Positions 1-8,266 of a stretch of 55,004 nucleotides of DNA are shown piece after piece. Position 1 is the stretch's first letter. Each line of letters starts with the position of its first letter. The stretch covers positions 1 to 55,004 of the forward strand of contig JAFQBA010000089.1 of assembly GCA_017416845.1 (NCBI GenBank), written 5' to 3'. The translations under genes and the position numbers were made by a program. The notes beneath the pieces are model-generated. The model did not search any database, was not told the DNA's origin, and saw nothing but the letters and a program-made list of their open reading frames with translations. Origin of the DNA: Clostridia bacterium. Its GTDB lineage: Bacteria > Bacillota > Clostridia > UMGS1810.

Positions 1-182
1 CCTCGCAGTACCTTTGTACAGCTTCGGGCACGTGCGAATCGGGAATACTTCCCGACTCGCATTCGATTTGACAATTCTGAATCGTTTTTTCCTGTCCCCG
101 AGGCAAAGTAAAAATTGCAAGCAATTTTCACTTTGCCGAGTTGTCGTTCCTCGTGTTAAACAGAGCGATAAACTCCAATTTA
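1..182. repeat. Right end of a palindromic interspersed element
   Basis: No gene is seen here. The stretch holds two strong inverted repeats: 34-45 with 49-60 (one mismatch) and 102-118 with 121-137 (one mismatch). At 155-182 it ends in GTTAAACAGAGCGATAAACT followed by CCAATTTA. This matches, in reverse complement, the ends at 3270 and 51963, so it is a member of the family described in the findings. The element is cut by the window edge. Its last three bases (180-182, TTA) are the complement of the TAA stop of the flanking oxidoreductase gene. Confidence 0.7.
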
Positions 183-1499
183 TTTTCCTGAAACTCCGTC
201 GTTATTGGCAACTCCTGCAAAAGACATTGCGCGGTATGTTCCTTCTTCTTTGGAACATTCGATGTCCCAAAGCTCTTTCATATGGTCATATACACCATCG
301 TCAATATCGGGTGTTCCGGTTGAACAGGTTGGCAAAAGCATATCTCCTGCTGTTTCGGGTGATGTGCAGGAAGTGTCTTCTCTCCATTTGTCTCTTTCTT
401 CTTTTAAACGGAGATTCGGTATTTCTTTTTTTGCTCCGCCATCAAGTACCGAGCGATATGCAAACAATCCTGCAAGACCCATATCAAGCGCTTCATAAAC
501 ATCAATAATATCAGCATCGGGAGTGCCTTTGATTTTCTCAATAAAATTGTACATACTGTAGAAATCGGCACCTGCGTGGGCGAAATCCTTTGCCTTGTCA
601 TCCATGCCAAGGTCGGGTCTGTAGGATTCAACCTTTTCGGTTTCATAAGCTCCGTCAAACTCATCAGCATTGATGTATAGCTTATATACATCTCCCACCT
701 CTGCATCTTCTCTGGCACTTTCCATTCTGCCCTTTGAGCCATACATGGAATACCATATGGAGTTTTTGTAAAGCCCTCCGTGAATACTCTTTACAATTGC
801 ACCGTTTTCAAGGGTAACCATTTCTATACCAAATTGACCGGATTTTGAACCGGTACGGAGGTTTCTGTGATTCATAAGGCTTTCAAATCCTGTTACACAA
901 ACCGGTCTTAAGCCTGTTGAATGGATAATGGGGCCAAACGAATGTGTGCAATAGAATGTGGCATACATTGTGTTTCGCCAATGGTCTTTTTCACCGTATG
1001 TGAGACTTGGCCATATGGGTTCGCAGTTGTGAAGATATTCACATTCTGCATATTCAAGCTCACCGATTTTTCCTTCTTTATATAACTTCCTCATTTCATA
1101 GGGAGCAGGCATATAGCAGAAGTTTTCGCCGTAGGCATATATTTTTCCCGTTTCTTCAACTGTTTCAACAAGCTCTACGGCTTCTTTCATTGTCTGCATG
1201 GGAAGAACCTCCGAGAAAACATGTTTTCCCGCTTTCATGGCTTTAATGGCAAATGGGGCGTGCTGATGTGCATAATTTGCCAAAACAACAGCATCCATAT
1301 CGTGTTTTATGAATTCATCAAAGTTATCATAAAAAGTGATGTTATAACCGTCTGCTCTCTCTTTTTGGGCTTCCAAAACATCCGCTGCCTTGTCGCATAT
1401 GGCAACAACCTCTGCATTTTCAGCTACTTTACAATATTGAATCATGGTGCCTCCGCGATATCCGCCGAGAACTCCGACTCTGATTTTTTTATCTGACAT
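180..1499 (-). CDS. Gfo/Idh/MocA family oxidoreductase
   Basis: A 439-aa NAD(P)-dependent oxidoreductase of the Gfo/Idh/MocA family, likely cytosolic and acting on a sugar or sugar derivative. The N-terminal Rossmann fold shows VGVLGGYRGG at residues 8-17 and an acidic strand end (AICDKA) near residue 35. The C-terminal alpha/beta substrate domain follows. Where most dehydrogenases of this family have EKP with a catalytic lysine, this protein has SEVLP at 96-100. That lysine is absent, so a simple inositol/glucose dehydrogenase role should not be assumed; GH109-like or other redox-cycling activities are alternatives. AAAGGAGG precedes the ATG at good spacing. It is divergent from an AraC regulator that probably controls it. 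The stop codon lies in the end of a repeat element. The family call is firm; the substrate is unknown. Confidence 0.88.
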   Translation of the reverse strand: MSDKKIRVGVLGGYRGGTMIQYCKVAENAEVVAICDKAADVLEAQKERADGYNITFYDNFDEFIKHDMDAVVLANYAHQHAPFAIKAMKAGKHVFSEVLPMQTMKEAVELVETVEETGKIYAYGENFCYMPAPYEMRKLYKEGKIGELEYAECEYLHNCEPIWPSLTYGEKDHWRNTMYATFYCTHSFGPIIHSTGLRPVCVTGFESLMNHRNLRTGSKSGQFGIEMVTLENGAIVKSIHGGLYKNSIWYSMYGSKGRMESAREDAEVGDVYKLYINADEFDGAYETEKVESYRPDLGMDDKAKDFAHAGADFYSMYNFIEKIKGTPDADIIDVYEALDMGLAGLFAYRSVLDGGAKKEIPNLRLKEERDKWREDTSCTSPETAGDMLLPTCSTGTPDIDDGVYDHMKELWDIECSKEEGTYRAMSFAGVANNDGVSGK

Positions 1500-1522
1500 A
1501 TAAAATGCCTCCTTTCATACAA

Positions 1523-1551
1523 AGAATAACACGCAATCAGCTAACGTTCAA
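1523..1551 (-). promoter_or_regulatory. Putative sigma-A promoter for the Gfo/Idh gene
   Basis: Read on the - strand: TTGAAC (1546-1551), 17-bp spacer, TATTCT (1523-1528), leading to the ATG at 1499. It is divergent from the promoter at 1594, so the roughly 40 bp between them are the likely binding site of the AraC regulator. Confidence 0.5.
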
Positions 1552-1593
1552 TGGATAATATCCCGACATTTATGGAAAATCGTACAATGCCGA

Positions 1594-1622
1594 TTGACTT
1601 GTAATTTGATTTATGATATATT
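1594..1622 (+). promoter_or_regulatory. Putative sigma-A promoter for the AraC regulator
   Basis: TTGACT (1594-1599), 17-bp spacer, TATATT (1617-1622). Transcription would start near 1629. This excludes start codons further upstream and supports the GTG start at 1651. Confidence 0.55.
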
Positions 1623-1650
1623 CGAATCAAAGATAGTCGGAGGTGAAAAC

Positions 1651-2490
1651 GTGAAATCTACAGTATGCTATTTTATGCCAAACATCCAGGACCAACATTC
1701 AATTCATGTTATCAATCTTGTGTTCGAAACCGAGCATATGATAACAAAGGCTTTGCAATCCAAAGGTCTTTTCAGAATTCATTATGTATATTCGGGTGTG
1801 GGAAAGCTGTGTTTATCTGACAATAAAATCAGTGTTAAAAAGGGTGATATATTTTTCACATTTCCCGATACTTCCTTTTACGTTGACCCCACCTCAAAAG
1901 ATTTTTCGTATATGTACATAAGCTATACCGGAACCCGTGCAAATATTATGATGGAGAAAATCGGAATAAACAAGAAAAACTTCCTTATCGACAAGTGCGA
2001 CAAAGTAAAAACAATCTGGGAAGAGGCAGTTAGTTCAAAAACCAATGTGTCGGAATGGATGTCGGAAAGTGTTTTGCTCTACACTTTTTCATACCTTGCC
2101 GCAAGATTTAATCTTGCCGAAAAAGGCAACAAAAGAGAAAGCCATCTGCCTGATTTAATAAAAAAATATCTTGATGACAATTTTGCTAACGAAAAAATAT
2201 CTCTTGAGCTTTTGAGTTCAACACTTTCGTACAGCCCGAAATATATTTCTTCTGTATTTAAAAAACATTTCGGAACAGGAATATCCGATTATCTTGCGAT
2301 TATCAGAGTTCAATATGCATGTAATCTGATGTCGCAGGGCTACACTGTGATTTCTGAAATTGCGTCACTGTGCGGATTTGGCGATGCTCTTTATTTTTCA
2401 AAAGTTTTTAAACAGAAATATGGCATGAGTGCAAAAAAATTTATAGAAACAAAAACAGAATTTTTTCATGGGAATTCGGGTGAGATTTAA
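1651..2490 (+). CDS. AraC family transcriptional regulator
   Basis: A 279-aa DNA-binding regulator. The N-terminal half (about residues 20-110) looks like a cupin ligand-binding domain. The last 100 residues hold the two AraC helix-turn-helix motifs, with SLELLSSTLSYSPKYISSVF in the first and ISEIASLCGFGDALYFSKVF, then KQKYGMS, in the second. I chose the GTG at 1651 because GGAGGTG sits 6 bases upstream and because the frame to the left runs into the promoter at 1594-1622. It is divergent from the oxidoreductase gene and is probably its activator, with a sugar effector; the ligand is unknown. Confidence 0.85.
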   Translation: MKSTVCYFMPNIQDQHSIHVINLVFETEHMITKALQSKGLFRIHYVYSGVGKLCLSDNKISVKKGDIFFTFPDTSFYVDPTSKDFSYMYISYTGTRANIMMEKIGINKKNFLIDKCDKVKTIWEEAVSSKTNVSEWMSESVLLYTFSYLAARFNLAEKGNKRESHLPDLIKKYLDDNFANEKISLELLSSTLSYSPKYISSVFKKHFGTGISDYLAIIRVQYACNLMSQGYTVISEIASLCGFGDALYFSKVFKQKYGMSAKKFIETKTEFFHGNSGEI

Positions 2491-2494
2491 TGGA

Positions 2495-3247
2495 TTACAA
2501 ACTGAAATTTTTTGCAAAAAGCCTTTCGGCGTTTTTTCTTAAAATGTTTTCTTTGTCTTTGTCGGAGATGAGAGCATATTCAACTCTGCCGCGCTGAAAT
2601 CCTGCCGCATAGGTGTCTGTTCCGAAGAGGATGTTTTCGGAGCCTACTCTTTTAACGGCATATTCCAAAACAAAATTCTGTGTGCTTGCACTTCCTGATG
2701 TATCGGTGTAAACATTTTTGTGCTTTGCGTTTGCAATTGCATCGACATGGCTCACTCCGCCAAGATGCGCAACAATGATTTTGGTTTTGGGATATTTGTC
2801 GGCATAACGTGTTATATCGGGAACAGGAACCTGGGGATGCATGAGAACAATTGCTTCCCTTTTTTCTGCAAAGGAAAAAATCTTATCACCGTGGTCAAAG
2901 ATTGAATATCCGTGATAATCGGGGTGGATTTTTATGCCAACACACTTTTTGCTTTTGAGCATTTCTTCAGCCTGCAAAAATGTTGTTTCTTTTCGTGGGT
3001 CTATGACAACCCATTGATACACTCTGTCGTTTTGGTTTGACAAATTAAAAAGATATTCGTTTGATTCTTCAATATCCTTGTCGGCAATAACCGACGAAAA
3101 AGTTGAACAAAGAAGTTTATCAATTTTTGCTCCGTCACTTATTTCAAGAAGTGTGTCAAGGTCGGCTTTATACACATCATTGGTTTTTGTGTCCCATGAG
3201 CTGTTCCAATTTATGTGAGTGTGAGAGTCGATTGCTGTAATGTTCAT
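2495..3247 (-). CDS. Amidohydrolase family protein (PF04909-like)
   Basis: A 250-aa metal-dependent hydrolase with a TIM-barrel fold. Metal-site motifs are visible: DSHTH at residues 7-11, IKIHPDYHG near 100, LMHPQVP near 135, VAHLGGVSH near 160 and FGTDTYA near 210. The length fits the compact amidohydrolase-2 proteins (uronate isomerase/lactonase/decarboxylase relatives), which often hydrolyse lactones or related sugar-acid intermediates. It lies in the carbohydrate locus, converges on the AraC gene with only 4 bp between stop codons, and has a GGAG site upstream. The start codon is 22 bp from the end of a repeat element, so its promoter may lie within that element. The substrate is unknown. 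Confidence 0.8.
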   Translation of the reverse strand: MNITAIDSHTHINWNSSWDTKTNDVYKADLDTLLEISDGAKIDKLLCSTFSSVIADKDIEESNEYLFNLSNQNDRVYQWVVIDPRKETTFLQAEEMLKSKKCVGIKIHPDYHGYSIFDHGDKIFSFAEKREAIVLMHPQVPVPDITRYADKYPKTKIIVAHLGGVSHVDAIANAKHKNVYTDTSGSASTQNFVLEYAVKRVGSENILFGTDTYAAGFQRGRVEYALISDKDKENILRKNAERLFAKNFSL

Positions 3248-3269
3248 TTTAGAGCTCCTTTCGGTGATA

Positions 3270-3834
3270 TAAATTTGAGTTTGTCGGGGAGTTACGTTGA
3301 AATCAATTGGAGTAACTTTCTATAATCACGCAGTTCTTTTCAAAGAAATTTCTATAATATCTGTTTCTTTGTCCGACCGCCTTCGACTCCGTCACTCAGA
3401 CGTCGGCGAAGGCTAAATCCGAATCCCCGCAGCGGAAAATGATGGATTCGGATTTTCGAAGTCGAAACAGATATTATAGAAAACGAACTGCTACGATTAT
3501 ATAAAGCTCCTCCAATTGATTTCGCAAATTTGTGCCTCGCTAAAATGTTTGAAGGTCGCACAAACTCGGCAAAATCGACCACGGGGCATTTTCAGAAAAC
3601 AGTCATACGAACGTTTTCGAAAATTTGATGTCACGCCGAAAATTTTGGCGTAAATCATTTTCCTTAAATAGCCAAAATTAGCGAGCACGCATCTGGTTGA
3701 TGCGGTGCGGAGCGGTTCGTGTGGGACATCAAATTTTCGAAATTCGCTTACGAAAGTTCGTATGTGTTTTCGGGAAATGCCCCGTGGTTGATTTTCATTA
3801 TTATTTTTCAAACAGCCCGATAAATTTCAATTTA
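3270..3834. repeat. 565-bp composite palindromic element with TAAATT ends
   Basis: This fills the gap between two genes; no protein gene is credible in it. The ends are inverted copies: TAAATTTGAGTTTGTCGG at 3270-3287 and CCGATAAATTTCAATTTA at 3817-3834. Inside are two large hairpins. The first pairs 3299-3312 with 3510-3523 (perfect 14 bp), 3330-3336 with 3485-3491, 3350-3367 with 3464-3481 (perfect 18 bp) and 3415-3426 with 3444-3455 (perfect 12 bp). The second pairs about 3570-3632 imperfectly with 3723-3796. Both ends have a TA dinucleotide at the boundary, as expected for a TA-targeting miniature element. The right TTA supplies the stop codon of the next gene. Confidence 0.75.
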
Positions 3835-5259
3835 ATCTTCAAACTTTATCGAATATAACTTTGCATCTTTCATGCGAAAGCGCAGTCTCACGGTTTTTCC
3901 TGAAAGAGTTGAAAAATCGGTTTCATCTTTAAGGAAAACCTTTCGGTCAATGGTGTTTCCGTATATTTCAAAGCTTGTTTTTCCGGGGATTTCGTCTCCG
4001 TTTTCGTCAAGCACATCAACGAATATATGTCCGAAAGCCGAGGTTTCAAAATTCAGATGAAGCTCTTTCCCTTCAAAAACAATCGGCTTTGTCACGGCAA
4101 CTTTTTCGTCGCCTCCTGCCATAATGCAGGCAAAACCGTCTTTGCGGATTTCGTAGCGGACAATTTCTTTGCCTTTGCCACGAGTGCGACAGCTCTTGTC
4201 ACAGTACATATAGTAGGTTTCTTTGCCCGAATCTATCATGTTGCTTGCAAGATAGCAATCACCATACATCCAGTTTTCGTCTGTTTCATAGCCGGGAGTC
4301 ATGAACGCCTCACCGCTTCGTGACCATTTTTTGCCGTTAACATCACGGCTGTGAATAAACACGCAGTCCGTCACGGCAATGCCGTAGCGGGCTTCCATTT
4401 TCATGACGTCCTCCTTTATGGGAGCGCTTCCAAACTGTGCGGTGTTTGGTGTCCATTCCCCACGGTCATAATATCTCACGGGAAAACCAATGCGGATTTG
4501 AGGAGCTCTTTCGTAGGGATGAATGTTGTTTGTATACATGGGATAGTCAAGCCCGTCGTCATATTCAAGCTCTTCGGGGATTGTCCATGTGTGAAAATCC
4601 TCCGAGGTCATAACCCTTATGTCACGGATTCCGGTGGATTCTCTTTTCCCGGGAACAAAGCCGTGAAAATCACGAATGTAGGCATAATATTTTCCGTCTC
4701 TGAAATGAACGGTGTTAAGAGTGTCAAAGGTTCCGGTTTCGCTGAGCACCCAACCTTTTTTAAAGTTTAGACCGTCCGGAGAGGTGTAGCAAATCAGACA
4801 AGAGTCATATCCGGTGTCTTTGCTGACCGCTTTGTCGGAGCAAACGGCTTTGAATTTTTCGTCTTCGGGGCAATTTGGATTTGTGTCATAAAAAACATAG
4901 GCATTGTCAATGAGATGATCAATAACAATGTTGTTTTCTTTAAGCTCCGGATGAGGGAACAGGTTGAGGTTTGGTCTTGTCCAGCTTAAACCGTCACTGC
5001 TTTCGAGCACAGCAAGACGAATGACAATTTCCTTGTCCCACTGAGACCATGGGCAATAGTACATGCGGTAGCCGCCGCAGGGCATTTTTAAAACCTGTAA
5101 CCAGCTTACGGATTCAAGTTCTTTGCCCTGATTGAGCACCGTGCAAACTTCTTTTTCGGTAAGATTGAAGCTTCTGTGAAAGGCTGTGGTTTTTTCTTCA
5201 TCAATAAGAAAATTGTCCCAGAAAACTTCTCTTTTTTGAGCTATGTTAATTGGTGTCAT
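3832..5259 (-). CDS. Predicted glycosidase-like beta-propeller protein
   Basis: A 475-aa protein with no signal peptide. It opens with REVFWDNFLID (residues 10-20), an N-terminal signature I associate with uncharacterised glycosidase-like propeller proteins of Planctomycetes, Lentisphaerae and gut Firmicutes, often in GH43/GH32-like families. Propeller-like blades follow (YRMYYCPW, LICYTSPDGLNF, RDGKYYAYIRDFHG, VMTSEDFHTW, YYMYCDKS). The last 80 residues look like a beta-sandwich. The cytosolic location suggests action on imported oligosaccharide. Good AAAGGAG site. It is last in the run sialidase-like, unknown, this gene (gaps of 14 bp), so the three are probably one operon. The stop codon is provided by the end of the repeat element. 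The catalytic residues are not identified. Confidence 0.6.
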   Translation of the reverse strand: MTPINIAQKREVFWDNFLIDEEKTTAFHRSFNLTEKEVCTVLNQGKELESVSWLQVLKMPCGGYRMYYCPWSQWDKEIVIRLAVLESSDGLSWTRPNLNLFPHPELKENNIVIDHLIDNAYVFYDTNPNCPEDEKFKAVCSDKAVSKDTGYDSCLICYTSPDGLNFKKGWVLSETGTFDTLNTVHFRDGKYYAYIRDFHGFVPGKRESTGIRDIRVMTSEDFHTWTIPEELEYDDGLDYPMYTNNIHPYERAPQIRIGFPVRYYDRGEWTPNTAQFGSAPIKEDVMKMEARYGIAVTDCVFIHSRDVNGKKWSRSGEAFMTPGYETDENWMYGDCYLASNMIDSGKETYYMYCDKSCRTRGKGKEIVRYEIRKDGFACIMAGGDEKVAVTKPIVFEGKELHLNFETSAFGHIFVDVLDENGDEIPGKTSFEIYGNTIDRKVFLKDETDFSTLSGKTVRLRFRMKDAKLYSIKFED

Positions 5260-5272
5260 GTGAAAACTCCTT

Positions 5273-6187
5273 TTATTTGTTTCTTACAAACCACCGCATT
5301 GCTTTTTGGGAATATGTACGGCGGATTTTGAGGGTGTAGGGATCGTAGAAAAGACCTGAAACATGACCGTCACTGCGAACAATTGCCCAGCCAAAATCCC
5401 AGTTGTGGCTCTCGTAGGTCATGGGAATTGAGGGCTTCACTCTCACAAAGGGTCTTGTTTCGCAAATCATAAAATTGTTTTCGTCATAATAGTAGTGAGG
5501 ACCGCACTCAATGAAAAGCTCGTGTTTGTGAAGATTGGTCTCACCCCAAAGTCCCTCACATATACCGCTTATGGCGACCTTGATGTTGCAACCTGCAGAG
5601 GATGCCTCGTCAAGAGCCTTGGCAGAACCGGATAACACGTTGCCGTTTTCGTCATGAGAAAGAACCTCTGTCCATTCGTCCTGCACAAGAAATTTGTAGG
5701 AATAAAAATCATACACAAAATTGATTGACGGAGCATTGGTGCCTTCGTCAAAGCTTTTGCCCATGTGCATATGTTCCATTGGTTCACCGTCTTTTCCGCC
5801 GTTAAACATTTCGCAGGGTGCACTGCCTTCAACCTCATAATATCCTTTTGCATCAAGATAGGGTCTTGCACATGCCTGAGTGCCGTCTTCGTTATACATG
5901 AAAAACGACATGGAGGCTCTTTCTCCGAATCTGTCGGGCAGTGTCACCGGCTGACGGAGAGTCATGATGCCCGAAACCCAACGGTCATCTATCAAGTATG
6001 TGGCAGGGAAATCCGACACCTCGCGAATCATCTGATTGTTATCGGAGGAGGTGTCTATGTGTTCGTTGTGGCGAAACTCGGTGTAAACTCGAAGATTTGC
6101 ACCTTTTTTTATGGCATCTCTCAAAGTCTCGGGACTGCCGGAGACAATGTTTCTTTGCATGTCAAGCTCAAGTGCACATTTGTTCAT
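5273..6187 (-). CDS. Unknown protein in the sialidase-like operon
   Basis: I do not recognise this 304-aa protein. It has no signal peptide or membrane span. It is rich in beta-strand-like, aromatic segments and histidines (EHMHMGKSF near residue 142, NLHKHELFIECGPHYYYDENN near 230), which could bind metal or sugar. The middle region (PVTLPDRFGERASMSFF, GYYEVEGSAP) reads like a beta-sandwich. It is 14 bp from genes on both sides and is preceded by a GGGGG site, so it is almost certainly made together with the sialidase-like and propeller proteins and belongs to the same pathway. A lyase, epimerase or carbohydrate-binding role is possible; none can be claimed. Confidence 0.7.
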   Translation of the reverse strand: MNKCALELDMQRNIVSGSPETLRDAIKKGANLRVYTEFRHNEHIDTSSDNNQMIREVSDFPATYLIDDRWVSGIMTLRQPVTLPDRFGERASMSFFMYNEDGTQACARPYLDAKGYYEVEGSAPCEMFNGGKDGEPMEHMHMGKSFDEGTNAPSINFVYDFYSYKFLVQDEWTEVLSHDENGNVLSGSAKALDEASSAGCNIKVAISGICEGLWGETNLHKHELFIECGPHYYYDENNFMICETRPFVRVKPSIPMTYESHNWDFGWAIVRSDGHVSGLFYDPYTLKIRRTYSQKAMRWFVRNK

Positions 6188-6201
6188 GCTAAAACCCCCA
6201 T

Positions 6202-7305
6202 TTACAGTTCAATTTTTGTTGCAACGGTTTTGTATTGACCGTCCTCGGCGCACCAGTGAGTCATGAGAAGGGTGTTGTCCGAAAGGCGGATTGCACCGGG
6301 CTGACCGAATTTGAGGAAAGAAAAAATTTCTGCCATTTTGGCATTTTTGATAAGTGGAGTTGAGGGTTGCCACAAGAGTTTTTTCTCCTCTATTTTCCAC
6401 TCTTTGTCCGAAAAATCAACAACAAAGCCGTAGATGCCCGGTTCGTCGGTGTCACGCCTCAGGGCATGGAGTGCAAGGAGCTTTTCGCCGCCTATGGCAC
6501 AAACCGATGATGCCTGTCCCATAATTCCGGTGGATTCCGGTTCGGACCATGTTTTACCGCCGTCTTCAGAATATGTAAAATGATTTGGAAGTCTTTCGCC
6601 GGTAGCGGTGTTTTCATTCCAACCGATGCACACAATTGTACCCGATTCAAGCTGACACATTCTCTGTTCATAGCATGTTACGGGATTCGGGTCAAAATCC
6701 ATGCAAACAGCATCGTCGTTCCATGTTTTGCCGTTATCTTTGGAAACGAGCGCTCTGCCGCACATTTTGCCGGTCATTTCACCGTTCCACTTTGGGAATC
6801 CGGTTATGGGAGTAATCCAGGTTCCGTCTGCAAGAACGGTGATTGGGGCAGATGCTTCAACATGTCTTCCCCAGGCACAATCAACCTCCGTAAGCTCTGA
6901 CCACGTGTTCCCGCCGTCTTTGGAAATTGAATAAAAAACAAAATCATCCAAAAGACCGCCTGTTTCGGGATTGCCGATCGGCAAATCCTCGTTCTCACGG
7001 ATGTAGCCATAGCCAAAGGCAAGAAGATTGCCGTTGGGCAGAGTTGCAATTTTGCAATAGTCGGTTATGGGGCAGTTGTAGCCCGATTTGTCGAACATAA
7101 CCTGTGGCTCGGACCACGTTTTACCGCCGTCCTTTGAAAAAGAAATACAGCTTTTTGAGTCTACGCTTTCAAAGGCTTCGCCAATGGCAAAAACCGAAGC
7201 GAGCGTACCGTCCGCAAGCTCCGCACTGCAGGGAAAAAAAGCATGACGTGCACGAAGCTGCGGCAACGGGTTTTCATATATTATTGTTGAACTAATTGTT
7301 TTCAT
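6202..7305 (-). CDS. Sialidase-like BNR/Asp-box propeller protein
   Basis: A 367-aa, six-bladed-propeller-type protein with four clear Asp boxes: SFSKDGGKTWSEP (about residue 55), SISKDGGNTWSEL (about 130), VSKDNGKTWND (about 187) and YSEDGGKTWSEP (about 245). These occur in exo-sialidases and related BNR glycosidases. An early arginine (LRARHAFFP, about 18) may be the first of the arginine triad, but I cannot confirm the full catalytic set. There is no signal peptide, so it would act on imported substrate. It leads a three-gene run. Its ribosome binding site lies in one arm of a 12-bp hairpin (7309-7349), suggesting translational or operator control. Alternatives are a non-sialidase BNR glycosidase or lyase. 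Confidence 0.75.
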   Translation of the reverse strand: MKTISSTIIYENPLPQLRARHAFFPCSAELADGTLASVFAIGEAFESVDSKSCISFSKDGGKTWSEPQVMFDKSGYNCPITDYCKIATLPNGNLLAFGYGYIRENEDLPIGNPETGGLLDDFVFYSISKDGGNTWSELTEVDCAWGRHVEASAPITVLADGTWITPITGFPKWNGEMTGKMCGRALVSKDNGKTWNDDAVCMDFDPNPVTCYEQRMCQLESGTIVCIGWNENTATGERLPNHFTYSEDGGKTWSEPESTGIMGQASSVCAIGGEKLLALHALRRDTDEPGIYGFVVDFSDKEWKIEEKKLLWQPSTPLIKNAKMAEIFSFLKFGQPGAIRLSDNTLLMTHWCAEDGQYKTVATKIEL

Positions 7306-7308
7306 AAT

Positions 7309-7349
7309 AAATCACCTCGGATTTATAATAACATAAACCGAGGTGGTTT
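7309..7349 (-). promoter_or_regulatory. Hairpin that buries the sialidase-like gene ribosome binding site
   Basis: AAATCACCTCGG (7309-7320) and CCGAGGTGGTTT (7338-7349) form a 12-bp inverted repeat with one wobble/mismatch pair and a 17-base AT-rich loop. In the - strand mRNA the proximal arm contains GAGGTG, the Shine-Dalgarno site 7 bases before the ATG at 7305. The distal arm CACCTC pairs with it exactly. It could be an RNA switch or, as DNA, an operator for the AraC regulator encoded just upstream. Confidence 0.6.
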
Positions 7350-7372
7350 AAAATAGCATTATAAGCCAAATG

Positions 7373-8248
7373 TCAAATCTTTTTGTCCTTATTTGCAATG
7401 TTACGCAGTGAATCGGGAGAACAACCAAACTGTTTTTTGAAAGTTTTGAAAAATGCCGAATAATCATTGTAGCCTGCAAGCTCTGCAACCAAACGAATGG
7501 GGATGTCGGTTTCTTTGATGTGAGTGCGGGCAAAATTCATTCGCTGATTAAGCACCAGTGTTCCGAGGGTAACTCCAAAGAGCTTTTTAACTGTCCTCGA
7601 AGTGTTTCGAGTGCTCATGTGAAGAATTTCGGAAAGTGATGCAAGCACATTTTCTTTGGCATAGTTTGTGATAACATATTCTCCGATGACCGAGCGAAGC
7701 TTCAAATCTTTGTCGGTGTTTTTTCGGTCTGACACCGCCTCTTTTCCCTCAAGCTTCATAAGCTTTGTCACATCCTCTGCCATTTTTACAAAAAGCAAAG
7801 AAAAATATATCTTTAAGACATGAATATCCGAATTATTGTTTTCATTTGCAATGGCGATAATGCTATTTAGGCACTCACCGATTTGAGGGTTGTCACAAAT
7901 TGCAATGTTTGTTACACTTTCAAAAATCTTTCTGTAATGTTCATATTCCGAGAAATCACCGCCTTTTTTTAGCGGAGAAACCGAAAATAAAAAAGCAAAA
8001 CGTTTAAAACTCACTTTGTCAAAGTTTGTCCAGTGAAAAAGATTTGGGGGAATGAGTGCGTAGCATCCCTCGTGAACGTCATAGGCGGTTTCGTTTGTTT
8101 TAATTTTCACACTGCTTTGCAAAACATACTGAAACTCAAACATGGGATGAAAATGAGGAAGAAGAATATTTTCGTCTTTCGGAAAGTTTGCGTCAATTAC
8201 CGAAAGCTTCATGTCGCCTATTTCTATTTCATATATGATGTTTGTCAT
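7373..8248 (-). CDS. AraC family transcriptional regulator
   Basis: A 291-aa regulator. Residues 1-110 look like an AraC cupin domain (LLPHFHPMFEFQYVLQ, YALIPPNLFHWTNF), typical of sugar-sensing members. The C-terminal 100 residues carry two helix-turn-helix motifs (VLASLSEILHMSTRNTSRTV, and IRLVAELAGYNDYSAFFKTF followed by KKQFGCSP). CGGAGG precedes the ATG. It lies just upstream of the sialidase-like operon and just downstream of a second regulator gene (18 bp gap), so it probably controls that operon, perhaps through the palindrome at 7309-7349. The ligand is unknown. Confidence 0.85.
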   Translation of the reverse strand: MTNIIYEIEIGDMKLSVIDANFPKDENILLPHFHPMFEFQYVLQSSVKIKTNETAYDVHEGCYALIPPNLFHWTNFDKVSFKRFAFLFSVSPLKKGGDFSEYEHYRKIFESVTNIAICDNPQIGECLNSIIAIANENNNSDIHVLKIYFSLLFVKMAEDVTKLMKLEGKEAVSDRKNTDKDLKLRSVIGEYVITNYAKENVLASLSEILHMSTRNTSRTVKKLFGVTLGTLVLNQRMNFARTHIKETDIPIRLVAELAGYNDYSAFFKTFKKQFGCSPDSLRNIANKDKKI

Positions 8249-8266
8249 GGAAAACCTCCGAAAAAA

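Noticed and set aside
1594..1650. Upstream start for the first AraC regulator
   Set aside because: It lies within the -35 of a good promoter, so it could not be in the mRNA. The GTG at 1651 has GGAGGTG.
3352..3811. Two open frames (76 and 104 codons) on the - strand inside the 565-bp element
   Set aside because: They run through the hairpin arms, lack convincing ribosome binding sites and give low-complexity basic peptides. They are by-products of the palindromes.
4027..4770. Long open frames on the + strand opposite the propeller gene
   Set aside because: They are antisense to a clear protein with codon use and a ribosome binding site, and their translations resemble no family.
7350..7376. 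TTGACA at 7371-7376 (- strand) as a promoter for the sialidase-like gene
   Set aside because: No good -10 lies at 16-18 bp; the best option has a 15-bp spacer and a weak TATTTT. It cannot be supported without start-site data.
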